Source: Chryseobacterium formosense
Lineage (GTDB): Bacteria > Bacteroidota > Bacteroidia > Flavobacteriales > Weeksellaceae
DNA: 64,000 nucleotides
Assembly (NCBI RefSeq): GCF_900116415.1
Contig: NZ_FPAP01000003.1
Span: forward strand, 124,001 to 188,000
Reading direction: 5' to 3'
Below are positions 18,336-28,024 of the stretch, one piece after another. The notes beneath the pieces are model-generated. The model was not told the origin of the DNA. It ran no database searches and was given only the letters and a program-made list of their open reading frames with translations. A program made the position numbers and the translations under genes. Within the stretch, counting starts at the first letter, position 1; every line of letters begins with the position of its first letter.

Positions 18336-20300
18336 TTAATTGTAACCAGGATTCTGGTATTTTGCCTTGATATCAGAAGAGACCTCCATCGCATCAATTT
18401 GTCCCTGCGGGATTGGTCTAAGGTAATGATATGGCTGAATTGATCTTGTTACGGTTTGTGGTGCGTGATTTCCATAATTTGCTCCTCCAATTGAATAGGA
18501 AGCAGATTTTTGAGCCCAAGTCTGAGTTCTGACCAAATCATACCATCTGTACCCTTCACCGAAATACTCTCTTGACCTTTCTGCAAGAATGTAATCTATT
18601 GTTATGGTAGATGGTGTTGCTGCGATCATAGCAGCGCTGTTATCAACAACATAAGATGCATTTTGCGCATTACTAAATTTCCATTTCCCAGCGCGGGCAC
18701 GGATTACATTAATGAGATCTCTTGCAGACAGAGATCCTGATGCTCCTTTTACGGCAGCTTCTGCAGCTATGAAATACAATTCTGAGAATTTAGCCGCATA
18801 AAAAGGACGTGTATGGCTAGGATTAGGATAACCTAAACCATTTCCATTATCAGTTCTGTAAGGTCCTGTTTTCCAAATTCCTGGATAAACAATTCTACTG
18901 ATACCACTTGGAGCAATCACCCAATCTGCTCTTCCAGGAAGCGTACCGGCTCCTACACCACTCTGTCCGGCATTGGTAGGATAATTAGGAAGCTGAGAAT
19001 CATCATTCAGAAAAGTAAGCACTGGGTCATTTGCTTGTATAGGAAGGTTATTTGCATTATATAATGTCGTAACATTCGTTAATCCTGTTCCGTCTTTATG
19101 CCAGTTTCCTCTGTATACAGTAGTAAAGGTTCCATCATATCTTGAATCATTAGTCTTATCTGCAAATGTATTTTTAATTAATTCAATGGTAGGAGCCATT
19201 CTGACCCAAGGTCTACCAAGAGATTGAAATGCCGCACGCTGTACCGAACTTGCTGCGGTCCATGTAGTTGGAGATGTACTGCTTTTCAGGTTTGTGTAAT
19301 TCCAAGTCAACATCCATGAAGCAAAATTATTTGGAGACCATCCGTCACCGTAACTGGCCTGAATTACTCCCTCATTAAAATAAGCGCTTGTTTCTGTATG
19401 ATCTGCATACAACATACATTCACTGTTGCGGTCGTTATCTCCTCTATTTACATCATAATATGTAGGTTGCAATGAGTATTGTCCAGGATTGTTTATAGCT
19501 TCTAAGGCAATATCATACGCTTTTTGAAAGTACCACTGCGGGTTATGTCCATCAGGGTCTGTTCTTGAAGTTTCCGGATACGTGGGAATTCCATTGGGAT
19601 TCTGTAGCCACCATCCATAAGTTAAATAAGCCTTCGCCAAATATAACCGGGCAAGGTTTTTGGTAACACCACCTGTAACTCTGGGGTTTGATGGAAGGTT
19701 GTCTATAGCCTTTACCAGATCTGGAAAAATAGCTTTTGTATATACTTCTGTTACAGTATTTCTTACCGATGTTGTTTTTGGATCGATGTTGAATGCAAGC
19801 TCTCCGGATCCCAAATCCAAAGGCACACCTCCATAAGTCTGAACTAATAAGAAATAATAAAATGAACGGAAAAATCTCGCTTCAGAAATTAATGATTCTG
19901 CAATTCCGGCTTTCGATCCGTTTTGGATAATTCCGTTTGACGTATTGATTGATGGAAATACAGATCCCCAGACCATACTGGTCGGAAATGTATTCGAGTT
20001 TATACTTCCCGTGCCACCAGTCATATCCAGATCCTTGAAATTTCCGTCAGCACTTTGCCCCCATGTTGCTTCATCAGTACCTGTCATATTAGCATTAAGC
20101 CAATACCCATTTCCATAGAGTAATCTTAATTGTCTGTATAATGATGTAACCCCCTGTGTTATTCCTCTTTCAGTTGTGAAATCTTCAGGTGTATAGATTC
20201 CTCTTGGCTGCTCATCCAAAATTTCATTACATCCTGTTGTTGTAAATGCCACTGATGCTAAAAATAAGGCAGCGATGAATTTTTTATTTAGATTGATCAT
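18336..20300 (-). CDS. SusD/RagB-family outer-membrane glycan-binding lipoprotein
   Basis: A 654-residue surface lipoprotein that closes over the SusC pore and captures oligosaccharides, probably decorated xylo-oligosaccharides. A lipoprotein signal ends at Cys24 (TTTGCNEILDE), followed by acidic residues of the kind that direct surface export in Bacteroidetes. The SusD N-terminal region (RGIYTPEDFTTERGITQGV) and C-terminal motif (YILAERSREYFGEGYRWYDLVR) are clear. It is longer than the common 500-580 residues, with the extra length in the central ligand-facing part. It starts 11 bp after susC, so the pair is translationally linked. Confidence 0.93.
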   Translation of the reverse strand: MINLNKKFIAALFLASVAFTTTGCNEILDEQPRGIYTPEDFTTERGITQGVTSLYRQLRLLYGNGYWLNANMTGTDEATWGQSADGNFKDLDMTGGTGSINSNTFPTSMVWGSVFPSINTSNGIIQNGSKAGIAESLISEARFFRSFYYFLLVQTYGGVPLDLGSGELAFNIDPKTTSVRNTVTEVYTKAIFPDLVKAIDNLPSNPRVTGGVTKNLARLYLAKAYLTYGWWLQNPNGIPTYPETSRTDPDGHNPQWYFQKAYDIALEAINNPGQYSLQPTYYDVNRGDNDRNSECMLYADHTETSAYFNEGVIQASYGDGWSPNNFASWMLTWNYTNLKSSTSPTTWTAASSVQRAAFQSLGRPWVRMAPTIELIKNTFADKTNDSRYDGTFTTVYRGNWHKDGTGLTNVTTLYNANNLPIQANDPVLTFLNDDSQLPNYPTNAGQSGVGAGTLPGRADWVIAPSGISRIVYPGIWKTGPYRTDNGNGLGYPNPSHTRPFYAAKFSELYFIAAEAAVKGASGSLSARDLINVIRARAGKWKFSNAQNASYVVDNSAAMIAATPSTITIDYILAERSREYFGEGYRWYDLVRTQTWAQKSASYSIGGANYGNHAPQTVTRSIQPYHYLRPIPQGQIDAMEVSSDIKAKYQNPGYN

Positions 20301-20311
20301 GATTTATATTT

Positions 20312-23179
20312 TTAGAAAGTTAGATTAAGTCCCAACAAATAATTTCTCGTAGCTGGGTTATTGGTTCCTATCACTAGCTGATTCGCTTTGTATGAATTAA
20401 CAGCCTGATTTTCATTTCCTCTTGAATTAGGTTCTGGATCCATTCCAGAATGTCTGTAATATGGTGAACCGAAAACAAATGGATTTTGTACCGTTACATA
20501 TAATCTTAGGTTACTTACGCCTAAATTTTCCAGAGTGCTTTTATCAAAATTATACCCTAAAGTAATTGTTCTGATTTTCACGAAAGATGCGTCAAAAAGA
20601 GCAAGAGTTGATGCGTATTTAGGGTTATCTCCACTTAGCAATCCTCCTGGTTTAGGATATCTTACATCTGTATTTTCCGGAGACCAATAATCCACATCCA
20701 CATTATTTCCTCGACCCGTTAACCTGTTCAGATACCCAGCCGAGCCATAAATTGTACTAATAAGAACTCCTCCTTTTTGAAAAGCTCCCACAACACTCAG
20801 ATCAATGTTTTTATAAGCCAGTCTCGTATTAAATCCACCAATAAAATCAGGATTTGTATTTATTATTTGTCTGTCTGCTTCATTGATTGCTCTTACAGGT
20901 GTACCATCTGCATTGTATCCTCCAGTATACAAAACCTTAATCATCCCTGGTGCTGCACCAGTTTGTGGTTCCAATATATTAAGATATGGATCGCCCTGTT
21001 GCCAGAGACCCACGTATTGGTAATCGTATATTGCATTGATGTTGTACCCCACAAACCATAGATTATTAACATTTCTGTCCTGGCCGGAAGCCAAAGCTGT
21101 AATTTTGTTTCTGTTAGCTGCTAAATTACCGCCCACTTCCCAACTGAATCCTTGGGGGTTGTCAAAAATCAAGGCATTTAAAGATACTTCCAGACCTTTA
21201 TTCTGCGAAGCTCCCACATTCTGCAACACAAGATTTAAACCACTTGACGGTGGAAGTTGTTTATCTAGTAACAGTTTTTCAGTGTTAGTAACGTAATACT
21301 CAACTGTACCACTTATTCTTTTGTTAAAAATTGAGAAGTCAACTCCATAATTCCAAGTCTTTGAAAATTCCCAGCCTAGTGATGCGTTTGGTGCTCTGTT
21401 TACATAATTTCCTATTGCATTTGCAGTACCAAAATTATAAGGTGTTGTGCTTAGGCTACCAAAAGTAGTGTATGGAGCAACAGCTTGGTTTGAGGTTTCT
21501 CCAAAACCTGCTCTTAGCTTAAGCACATTAATATATTTTGAGCCTTGTAAAAAACTTTCATTAGCAACGTTCCATCCTACTGAGACTGCCGGATAGGTAT
21601 GCCACTGATGGCCTTTAGCCAGTACCGAAGCTCCGTCTGATCTCACTGTTGCTGTTAACATATAACGATTGTCATACTGATACATGGCTCTCCCCATAAA
21701 TGACATCAGACCTCTTCTCCAATATCCCTGATTATTGGGATCTATAGTTATTTCTCCCTGTGCGTGCCCTAAATTAAAATATTGAAATGCATCAAGAGGA
21801 ACATCGCGGGCAGCAATAGATGAGCTGTTGAATCTTGTTTGCTCGGCTGAGTAAAGCGCCGTAGCATTAATTTTATGCTTGCCAAAATTTTTGTCGTAGG
21901 TAATTAAATTTTCGATTACCCATTGATTTGTTAAAGAATTTCCAATACTCGCTGATGATGCAGTTGTCGGTTGATAATTTAATGCTCCTGTTCCAAGATA
22001 ATAACCACTGTTTGAATTTCTGTAGGTTAATCCCACATTCAGTCTATATTTTAGCCCCTCAACAGATGGGATTTTTATTTCTGCATATAGATTATTGTAT
22101 GAACTGAATGCGTTGGTACGGTCGGCATATGCATCTCCTAAACTTTCTAATATTGATCGAGTCTGTAACGCTGTCTGATCCTGGTTGGCAAATGTTGTTC
22201 TCAGCCTTGGCGAACCGTCAGGCAAATAAGGACTCGTCAATGGAGAATAACCTAGTACGGGAGCACCGCTTATTCCATTAAAATCGTTGATTGAGAAATT
22301 GGAATTTGTAGAAAAACCAACCTTTAACCAAGAATTTATTTCCTGATCCAGCGCACCTCTGATGGATAATCTTTTATAGCTTTGTAAAGGTACAACACCA
22401 TTTTGCTGAAAATAAGCTACTCCAAAATTATACCCTCCTTTCTCGGTACCTCCTGTTACTGCTACATCATGGTTCATCATCAACCCCACACCATAATATT
22501 GATCCTGCCAATCGGTATTTATGCCATTAATTTCATCGGGGCCATTGGTAAATAAATTAGCATCAGCTCTCAGTTTAGCAAACTTATCTCCGCTCATGAC
22601 CGGATATTTTGAAAATATGGTCTGAAACCCGGTATAACCATTGTATGAAAATTTTGCTCGTTGTCCCTTTCCGCCCCTGTTTGTAGTAATAATAATTACT
22701 CCATTTGCACCACGGGAGCCATAAATCGCCGTTGCTGATGCATCTTTAAGAACATCAAGAGTTTTAATATCTGATGGACTGATGTCTCCAAGTGACCCTA
22801 CGAATGGAATACCATCCAATACGATCAATGGATCATTGGACCCGGTTAAAGAACGCTCACCTCGGATCCTGATCTGTTGTACAGCTCCCGGTTTGGTTGA
22901 CGTTCTTCCGATGTCGACTCCCGGAAGACGGCCTTGTATCGCATCTGTAATATTTGCAGACGGCACTTCTTTTATTGCATTACCACTAAGCGACGATACA
23001 GATCCCGTGACAGCTTCTTTTTTCTGAGTACCATATCCTATCATAACAACTTCTTCGATCTTCTTCTCTTTTGGAACAGTATCTTTTTTTGTTTGGGAAA
23101 ATGCTAGGCCGGAAGGTAGTAAAGCCATTGCAAAAAACATCGCTGCCTTATTGCCTTTATTTAAATAAAATTGGTTCAT
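20312..23179 (-). CDS. SusC/RagA-family TonB-dependent outer-membrane transporter
   Basis: A 955-residue TonB-dependent porin importing the oligosaccharides held by its SusD partner. Signal peptide 1-29 (LAFSQ). The plug starts almost at once (KKIEEVVMIGYGTQKKEAVTGSV, about 41-63) with PGVDIG, RIRG and the SusC-typical LKDASATAIYGSRGANGVIIITT. A 22-strand barrel follows and ends in the aromatic C-terminus LGLNLTF. The carboxypeptidase-D-like regulatory domain that usually precedes the plug is missing, so this is a short-N-terminus SusC. It lies 63 bp downstream of xylA, which places the transporter in the xylose operon. Confidence 0.94.
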   Translation of the reverse strand: MNQFYLNKGNKAAMFFAMALLPSGLAFSQTKKDTVPKEKKIEEVVMIGYGTQKKEAVTGSVSSLSGNAIKEVPSANITDAIQGRLPGVDIGRTSTKPGAVQQIRIRGERSLTGSNDPLIVLDGIPFVGSLGDISPSDIKTLDVLKDASATAIYGSRGANGVIIITTNRGGKGQRAKFSYNGYTGFQTIFSKYPVMSGDKFAKLRADANLFTNGPDEINGINTDWQDQYYGVGLMMNHDVAVTGGTEKGGYNFGVAYFQQNGVVPLQSYKRLSIRGALDQEINSWLKVGFSTNSNFSINDFNGISGAPVLGYSPLTSPYLPDGSPRLRTTFANQDQTALQTRSILESLGDAYADRTNAFSSYNNLYAEIKIPSVEGLKYRLNVGLTYRNSNSGYYLGTGALNYQPTTASSASIGNSLTNQWVIENLITYDKNFGKHKINATALYSAEQTRFNSSSIAARDVPLDAFQYFNLGHAQGEITIDPNNQGYWRRGLMSFMGRAMYQYDNRYMLTATVRSDGASVLAKGHQWHTYPAVSVGWNVANESFLQGSKYINVLKLRAGFGETSNQAVAPYTTFGSLSTTPYNFGTANAIGNYVNRAPNASLGWEFSKTWNYGVDFSIFNKRISGTVEYYVTNTEKLLLDKQLPPSSGLNLVLQNVGASQNKGLEVSLNALIFDNPQGFSWEVGGNLAANRNKITALASGQDRNVNNLWFVGYNINAIYDYQYVGLWQQGDPYLNILEPQTGAAPGMIKVLYTGGYNADGTPVRAINEADRQIINTNPDFIGGFNTRLAYKNIDLSVVGAFQKGGVLISTIYGSAGYLNRLTGRGNNVDVDYWSPENTDVRYPKPGGLLSGDNPKYASTLALFDASFVKIRTITLGYNFDKSTLENLGVSNLRLYVTVQNPFVFGSPYYRHSGMDPEPNSRGNENQAVNSYKANQLVIGTNNPATRNYLLGLNLTF

Positions 23180-23242
23180 AATTATTATATTGTTTTTAAT
23201 ATTAGGGTAACAAAAATTAAATAAGCAATTTTAATTTTGTTT

Positions 23243-24571
23243 TTAAATGTACATATTCACTAAAGCTTCAAACAATTCCTGCTTTCCGCTTTTTGGCTGT
23301 GGTTCCCCAATTTCATGAGCTATTCTCTGAAGATCTTCCAAAGTAAGCGTCCCGTCTTCAAAAGCCTTTCCGTTTCCGTTGTCAAACGAAGCATAACGGT
23401 CTGTTCTCAATTTTTTATAATCAGAATTTTCTAGAATATCAGAAGCAGCAAGAAGTCCTTTTGCAAAAACATCCATTCCTGAAATGTGAGAGATGAATAA
23501 ATCTTCAGCATCAATAGAATTTCTTCTGATTTTTGCATCGAAATTGACTCCTCCCTTTCCTAAACCTCCTGCCGGAAGTAGTACCAGCCAAGCCTGAACC
23601 ATATCATAATAATCTATCGGGAACTGATCTGTATCCCAACCATTCTGGTAGTCTCCCCTGTTGGCATCAATGCTTCCTAAAAGCCCTGCATCTACAGCAA
23701 CCTGAAGCTCATGTTCGAAAGTGTGACCCGCTAAAGTAGCGTGATTCACTTCAATATTTAATTTAAAATCTTTATCTAGACCGTAATGCCTCAAGAAACC
23801 AATTACTGTTTCAGAATCATAGTCATATTGGTGTTTTGTAGGCTCCATTGGTTTAGGCTCAATTAAGAAAGTTCCTTTGAAACCTTGTTGACGGGCATAA
23901 TCTCTTGACATAGAAAGAAAACGCGCCAGATGATCTTTTTCACGTTTCATATCAGTATTTAAAAGGCTCATATATCCTTCTCTACCTCCCCAGAAAACGT
24001 AATTCTCACCACCAAGGGCAATTGTTGCGTCAATAGAATTTTTAACCTGAGTTCCTGCACAAGCTAATACATCAAAATTTGGATTTGTAGAAGCTCCGTT
24101 CATGTATCTTTCATGAGTAAAAACGTTGGCCGTACCCCACAAAAGCTTAATTCCTGTTTCCTGTTGTTTTTGTTTTGCATATTCTACAATCGCCTGAAGA
24201 TTTTTTTCATAATCTTTCCAGTTATCTGCAGGATCTACCAAATCGATATCGTGGAAACAATAGTAATTGAAGCCCATTTTAGACATAAATTCAAAACCTG
24301 CATCCATTTTGTGCATCGCTTTCGTTACAGCATCATTTCCGATATCCCAAGGATGATGAATTGTAGGGCCACCAAATGGATCGCTACCATTTGCACACAA
24401 TGTATGCCACCATGCCATTGCAAAACGTGTCCAGTCTTTCATAGGTTTTCCCATTACCATTCTTTCAGCATCATAATATCTGAAAGCTAAGGGATTCCTG
24501 CTTTCCTTTCCCTCAAATTTAATTTTTTCGATACCTGTAAAAAACTCTTTTGTACCTGTTAAAGTGCTCAT
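23243..24571 (-). CDS. xylA: Xylose isomerase
   Basis: Cytoplasmic metal-dependent isomerase converting D-xylose to D-xylulose. At 442 residues it belongs to the long group II type. Motifs: [13 protein letters not shown] with the catalytic His, [32 protein letters not shown] with a metal Glu, and [19 protein letters not shown]. The gene follows xylB by 105 bp and precedes susC. The start [11 protein letters not shown] is the only nearby ATG in frame. Terminal products of the GH43 and GH31 enzymes enter metabolism here. Confidence 0.97.
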   Translation of the reverse strand: MSTLTGTKEFFTGIEKIKFEGKESRNPLAFRYYDAERMVMGKPMKDWTRFAMAWWHTLCANGSDPFGGPTIHHPWDIGNDAVTKAMHKMDAGFEFMSKMGFNYYCFHDIDLVDPADNWKDYEKNLQAIVEYAKQKQQETGIKLLWGTANVFTHERYMNGASTNPNFDVLACAGTQVKNSIDATIALGGENYVFWGGREGYMSLLNTDMKREKDHLARFLSMSRDYARQQGFKGTFLIEPKPMEPTKHQYDYDSETVIGFLRHYGLDKDFKLNIEVNHATLAGHTFEHELQVAVDAGLLGSIDANRGDYQNGWDTDQFPIDYYDMVQAWLVLLPAGGLGKGGVNFDAKIRRNSIDAEDLFISHISGMDVFAKGLLAASDILENSDYKKLRTDRYASFDNGNGKAFEDGTLTLEDLQRIAHEIGEPQPKSGKQELFEALVNMYI

Positions 24572-24676
24572 ATATAATTGTTTAAATTTTAGTTTAGTTT
24601 GAAAATTGGTCTAAGACTCCCTGCTCACTAATCTCGGAGATCAATAAGTACGATAGAAAATTCCTTTTATTTGGGG

Positions 24677-26161
24677 TTATATTATTTCGTTAAGATGCTT
24701 TTTCCACCTTGAATATGCTTCCAGATATTGTTCTCGTTTTTCTAATTGTGGTTCTATGACAGCAATTCTTTCAAGAGAAGCAAAAGCTTCTTTAGAGTCT
24801 GCATAAAAACCGATTCCCATTCCGGCCGCTCTAGCAGCACCTACCGCTCCGTCTGTATCATAAAGCTCAATAACAGCATTACTCACCCCGGCAAGTGATT
24901 TTCTGAAAATCGAGCTTAAAAACATATTGGCATTTCCTGCACGGATCACCTGAATATCCATTCCCATTTTTCTCATAATATCCATTCCGTATTCGTAAGA
25001 GAAAACAATACCCTCCTGCGCAGCGCGTAAAATGTCTCCTTTGGTATGTATATTAAAATTAATTCCGTGGATGGTACAGTTGGTTTCTTTATTTTCCAGT
25101 ACTCTTTCAGCTCCGTTTCCGAAAGGTATGATACTTAAACCCTTCGCTCCAACTGGTGAAAGAGATGCTAAGTCATTCATATCGCCATAAGAAGATAGAG
25201 ATGTGGCAAAATTGTGTTTTAGCCATGAATTTAAAATTCCCGTGCCGTTGATGCATAGTAAGACGCCCAGTCTTGTCAGTTCTTCCGTATGGTTTACATG
25301 TGCAAAAGTATTTACTCTTGATAAATGATCATATTCTAATTGATCTAAAACTCCATAAACCACTCCTGAAGTTCCTGCCGTAGAAGCAATTTCTCCGGGA
25401 TTGAAAACATTTAATGATAAAGCATTATTCGGCTGGTCTCCTGCTCTGTAGGAAATTGGGGTTCCTTCTTTTAATCCTAATTCCTGAGCTGCAGTTGCGG
25501 AAACTGTCGATTGAATCCCAAAAGTCGGGACAATTTCAGGGAAGAAGCTCCTTGGAATCCCATAATAATTGATAACATCCTCCGAAATACAATTATTTTT
25601 AAAATCCCAAAAAATACCTTCAGACAATCCTTCAATTGTCATTCCTATTTCTCCTGAAAGCCTCATCGCTATGTAATCCCCCGGAAGCATTATTTTATCA
25701 ATCTTCTCGAAAATCTCAGGTTCATTTTCTTTTACCCAGGCTAATTTTGAAGCTGTAAAATTCCCTGGTGAATTTAATAAATGAGATAAACATTTCTCTT
25801 CTCCAATTTCTTTGAATGCTTTTTCACCATAAGAAACAGCACGGCTGTCACACCAAATGATGGAAGGTCTCAGTAAATTCTGGTCTTTATCCACCAAAAT
25901 CAAACCGTGCATTTGCCAGGTAATCCCGATTCCTTTTATATCTTCCGGATGAAGTCCTGATTCGTGCATTACTGCTTCATGAGCAAGTTTCAGATTAGTC
26001 CACCAGTCAATGGGATTCTGTTCTGCCCAACCGGGATGAACAGCAGTGATTTTCATCTCTTTTTTAGGAGAAAATTCAGAAGCAATCACTTTTCCGCTGG
26101 ATGCCTCAATAAGACAAACTTTCACAGATGAGCTGCCGATATCATAGCCTAGTAAATACAT
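24677..26161 (-). CDS. xylB: Xylulokinase
   Basis: FGGY-family sugar kinase phosphorylating D-xylulose to xylulose 5-phosphate for the pentose phosphate pathway. The 494-residue protein shows the N-terminal MYLLGYDIGSSSVKV phosphate loop, WAEQNPIDWW, the substrate motif MHGLILVDKDQNLLRPSIIWCDSR, and the C-terminal nucleotide-binding RAGNANMFLSSIFRKSLAG and DTDGAVGAARAAGMG. It begins 16 bp after the Nudix regulator gene, indicating a shared transcript. Confidence 0.95.
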   Translation of the reverse strand: MYLLGYDIGSSSVKVCLIEASSGKVIASEFSPKKEMKITAVHPGWAEQNPIDWWTNLKLAHEAVMHESGLHPEDIKGIGITWQMHGLILVDKDQNLLRPSIIWCDSRAVSYGEKAFKEIGEEKCLSHLLNSPGNFTASKLAWVKENEPEIFEKIDKIMLPGDYIAMRLSGEIGMTIEGLSEGIFWDFKNNCISEDVINYYGIPRSFFPEIVPTFGIQSTVSATAAQELGLKEGTPISYRAGDQPNNALSLNVFNPGEIASTAGTSGVVYGVLDQLEYDHLSRVNTFAHVNHTEELTRLGVLLCINGTGILNSWLKHNFATSLSSYGDMNDLASLSPVGAKGLSIIPFGNGAERVLENKETNCTIHGINFNIHTKGDILRAAQEGIVFSYEYGMDIMRKMGMDIQVIRAGNANMFLSSIFRKSLAGVSNAVIELYDTDGAVGAARAAGMGIGFYADSKEAFASLERIAVIEPQLEKREQYLEAYSRWKKHLNEII

Positions 26162-26177
26162 AATTTCAAGAAGTGAA

Positions 26178-26894
26178 TTATTTTATAAGTTTAGTATTGT
26201 TTTTTTTGTAAACCTTAGCATCGAACTTATAATATCTTGCTGCACGATGCGATACATTGGTTTCAATTTCATTCAACGGAACGATATAATTGAAAGAAGA
26301 GATTTTTTTATGGAAATTCTTAATATCTATATATTTTTCACTCAGGGCACTGTATAATTGATACAATTGTCTGATCGTAAATTTTTTTGGCAGGAGTTCG
26401 AAGATTATAGAAAAGTCTATTTCTATCCACCTTCTGATTTCCACCAAAGACTCCTTGATGATTTTATTATGATCGAATGGTAGGTTTGGAACTTCATGAA
26501 TAGGGAACCAGTTTACTGTATTGTACTTTGTGCTGTTGATTTTGTGGTCAATTTTACATAATGAGAGATATGCTACTGTAATAATCCTATCAATATGATG
26601 CTTATATTCTTCATCCATCCATTTTATATCATCTTTATTAATAGCTCTCGAAGGATCCGCAAAACATTTAAATTGTTTAAGAACCATTTTTTTTATTCCT
26701 GTCAGTTCATACAAAACTCTTTCTGCGGAATCATCCACATCTTCGTCACTATAAATTAGGCTGCCCGGAAGTTTTATCTGTTTAGCTTCATCAAGATGTC
26801 TTTCTACTAGCAAAATATTTAGTCTGTTCTCGTGGTCAAAACCGAAAACAACGCAATCTACAGAAACATATGTATGTATAAAATTAGGGCTCAT
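26178..26894 (-). CDS. Nudix-domain transcriptional regulator of pentose use (NrtR/AraR/XylR-like)
   Basis: A 238-residue regulator with an N-terminal Nudix domain (about 8-150) and a C-terminal winged helix (about 170-225, KFTIRQLYQLYSAL). In Bacteroidetes, Nudix-related regulators of this build control arabinose and xylose genes (AraR of Bacteroides is the studied case). The Nudix box is broken: the segment from Gly44 to Ile67 keeps Glu51, Arg59, Glu63 and Gly66 but has Val60 and Leu64 where catalytic Glu residues belong, and the spacing is one residue longer. It should therefore sense a sugar or sugar phosphate rather than hydrolyse nucleotides. It is the first gene of the xyl operon; a TATATTTG box and a near-palindrome lie just upstream. 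Confidence 0.85.
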   Translation of the reverse strand: MSPNFIHTYVSVDCVVFGFDHENRLNILLVERHLDEAKQIKLPGSLIYSDEDVDDSAERVLYELTGIKKMVLKQFKCFADPSRAINKDDIKWMDEEYKHHIDRIITVAYLSLCKIDHKINSTKYNTVNWFPIHEVPNLPFDHNKIIKESLVEIRRWIEIDFSIIFELLPKKFTIRQLYQLYSALSEKYIDIKNFHKKISSFNYIVPLNEIETNVSHRAARYYKFDAKVYKKNNTKLIK

Positions 26895-26899
26895 TTAAT

Positions 26900-26918
26900 T
26901 GTTAACATTTATGTAACA
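26900..26918. promoter_or_regulatory. Candidate operator at the xyl operon start
   Basis: TGTTAACATTTATGTAACA is an imperfect inverted repeat (TGTTAaCAT / ATGTAACA). It begins 6 bp upstream of the regulator's ATG and falls at the transcription start expected from the -7 box at 26922-26929. This is a plausible autoregulatory site; binding is inferred. Confidence 0.4.
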
Positions 26919-26921
26919 TGA

Positions 26922-26929
26922 CAAATATA
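26922..26929 (-). promoter_or_regulatory. -7 box of the xyl operon promoter
   Basis: On the minus strand the site reads TATATTTG, an exact match to the Bacteroidetes -7 consensus TAnnTTTG, 27 bp upstream of the regulator's start. No clear TTTG -33 box is seen, as is common for activated or regulated promoters. Confidence 0.6.
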
Positions 26930-27023
26930 AAAATTCAATTGAATAAAAAAAATAAAATTTGTAGTACACCCTATATATCAACAATTTACATATCGATTTT
27001 TAATGAAAAGATATGAATACTTT

Positions 27024-27043
27024 ATATGATAAGCTTATCATAT
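27024..27043. promoter_or_regulatory. Perfect 20-bp palindrome, candidate operator
   Basis: ATATGATAAGCTTATCATAT is a perfect palindrome 130 bp upstream of the Nudix regulator gene. A decayed relative (ATATGATAAGAATTTGATAA) lies at about 27135-27156. It overlaps a weak plus-strand -7 box (CATATTTG, 27039-27046). It probably binds a dimeric regulator, perhaps the Nudix protein itself (inference). Confidence 0.5.
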
Positions 27044-27046
27044 TTG

Positions 27047-27238
27047 CAACACCTCTTATTTATGTAACGATTCATTTAATAAGTATTTACATACACAATC
27101 ACTACGATAATAAAGCATTATTTTTCTCATCAATAATATGATAAGAATTTGATAACACAGTCTCAAAAAAAAATATAAAACAAGTGTAAAAACAACACTT
27201 TTAAACTCACAAAAGCCCAAAACGGGTCTTTTTTTTTT
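27047..27238 (+). ncRNA. Possible small RNA upstream of the xyl regulator
   Basis: This stretch has no coding potential but ends on the plus strand with two hairpins, AAGTGT/ACACTT (27182-27200) and then AAAGCCC/GGGTCTTT followed by a run of ten T (27211-27238). No plus-strand gene precedes it that would need a terminator. A weak -7 box (CATATTTG) ends at 27046. Together these suggest an untranslated transcript of roughly 185 nt. The evidence is structural only. Confidence 0.25.
27211..27238 (+). terminator. Intrinsic terminator without an upstream gene
   Basis: GCCC and GGGT around an AAAAC loop, flanked by A and T tracts and followed by a long T run, form a modest intrinsic terminator on the plus strand. 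Confidence 0.45.
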
Positions 27239-27239
27239 A

Positions 27240-27881
27240 CCATTTTTGTATTTAAGAGGTGTAAGATTTGGAAATAAATCAATTAAGACATACTTTCCGT
27301 GTAAATTATTTGACTAAAATGCAAAAAGGAAAACAGATTGATATTATACTAAATATTAATTCTGAGCACTCGTAACTGCTGAGGTATATTCTGTTGACAA
27401 AAGTTGTCACAGATACTTTAATATTCTTTCAATAGAACAGATATCAAGGTCTTCTTTTGTAAACTTTACATTCTTATTATCTGGGCATTGTAGATATAAT
27501 AATTCTGAGAACCGTCATTTATAATTTTGCAGGAATACTGTTTGTTATTGATAAGTTTTAGTATGCCTGCTTTTTACGATTCTCCAAGAATAACAGACCG
27601 GGCAGATATACTTTTTAATTACTTCAATAGCGTTTTAAATAGTGGAAGATTTGTCGAAGATTTAGTTTTTGGTCGTTTCGACATAATCCACTTACAGCCA
27701 TCAATATCCATTTTATACCTCTATAAGAAAATTGCTTTGCGTCAGTATATCCCAAGCCTATATAGTATTGGAATACAAAAATATCCTTAATAAACGTTAG
27801 CCGTTCAGTTGAAAATATGTTATTTTTTTAAACATTTGATTTATAATACTCAATGGTTTTTTAATATTAGCGCTAAAACAA
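27240..27881. other. 640-bp region with no recognisable gene
   Basis: AT-rich sequence between the possible small RNA and the tRNA-Ser terminator. An 87-codon plus-strand frame at 27527-27790 has no family resemblance I can name, no signal peptide and no visible promoter. The minus-strand readings of the same area contain several stops. It may be decayed coding DNA; nothing can be supported. Confidence 0.5.
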
Positions 27882-27915
27882 AAAACGCTGTAAACATTGA
27901 TGTTTACAGCGTTTT
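27882..27915 (-). terminator. Strong terminator of tRNA-Ser
   Basis: A perfect 16-bp stem (27882-27897 with 27900-27915) closed on a TG loop, starting AAAACGCTGTAAACAT, with an A/T tract on both sides. It lies 21 bp past the 3' end of the tRNA gene. Confidence 0.85.
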
Positions 27916-27936
27916 AGCTTATTTTGGTTTCCCAAT

Positions 27937-28024
27937 TGGCGGAGAGTGAGGGATTCGAACCCCCGGACCTGTTACAGTCAACAGTTTTCAAGACTGCCGC
28001 AATCGACCACTCTGCCAACTCTCC
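27937..28024 (-). tRNA. tRNA-Ser (anticodon UGA)
   Basis: An 88-nt gene read on the minus strand. The acceptor stem GGAGAGT/ACTCTCC, a class II long variable arm, the T-arm GGTTCGAATCC, the anticodon loop CTTGAAA (anticodon TGA) and an encoded 3' CCA after discriminator G are all visible. It reads UCA and, by wobble, other UCN serine codons. A strong hairpin terminator follows. Confidence 0.97.

Noticed and set aside
24572..24676. Riboswitch or leader control in the xylB-xylA gap
   Set aside because: Only a short 5-bp inverted repeat (ATCTC/GAGAT) is visible; nothing supports a structured leader.
27527..27790. 87-codon plus-strand reading frame in the gap before tRNA-Ser
   Set aside because: No recognisable family, no promoter or ribosome-binding feature, odd composition; the opposite strand has stops. 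Kept only as a remark on the gap.
27937..28024. tRNA-Ser 3' end as an integration site for the xylan locus
   Set aside because: I found no second copy of the tRNA 3' segment and no integrase gene in the window, so no attachment site can be supported.
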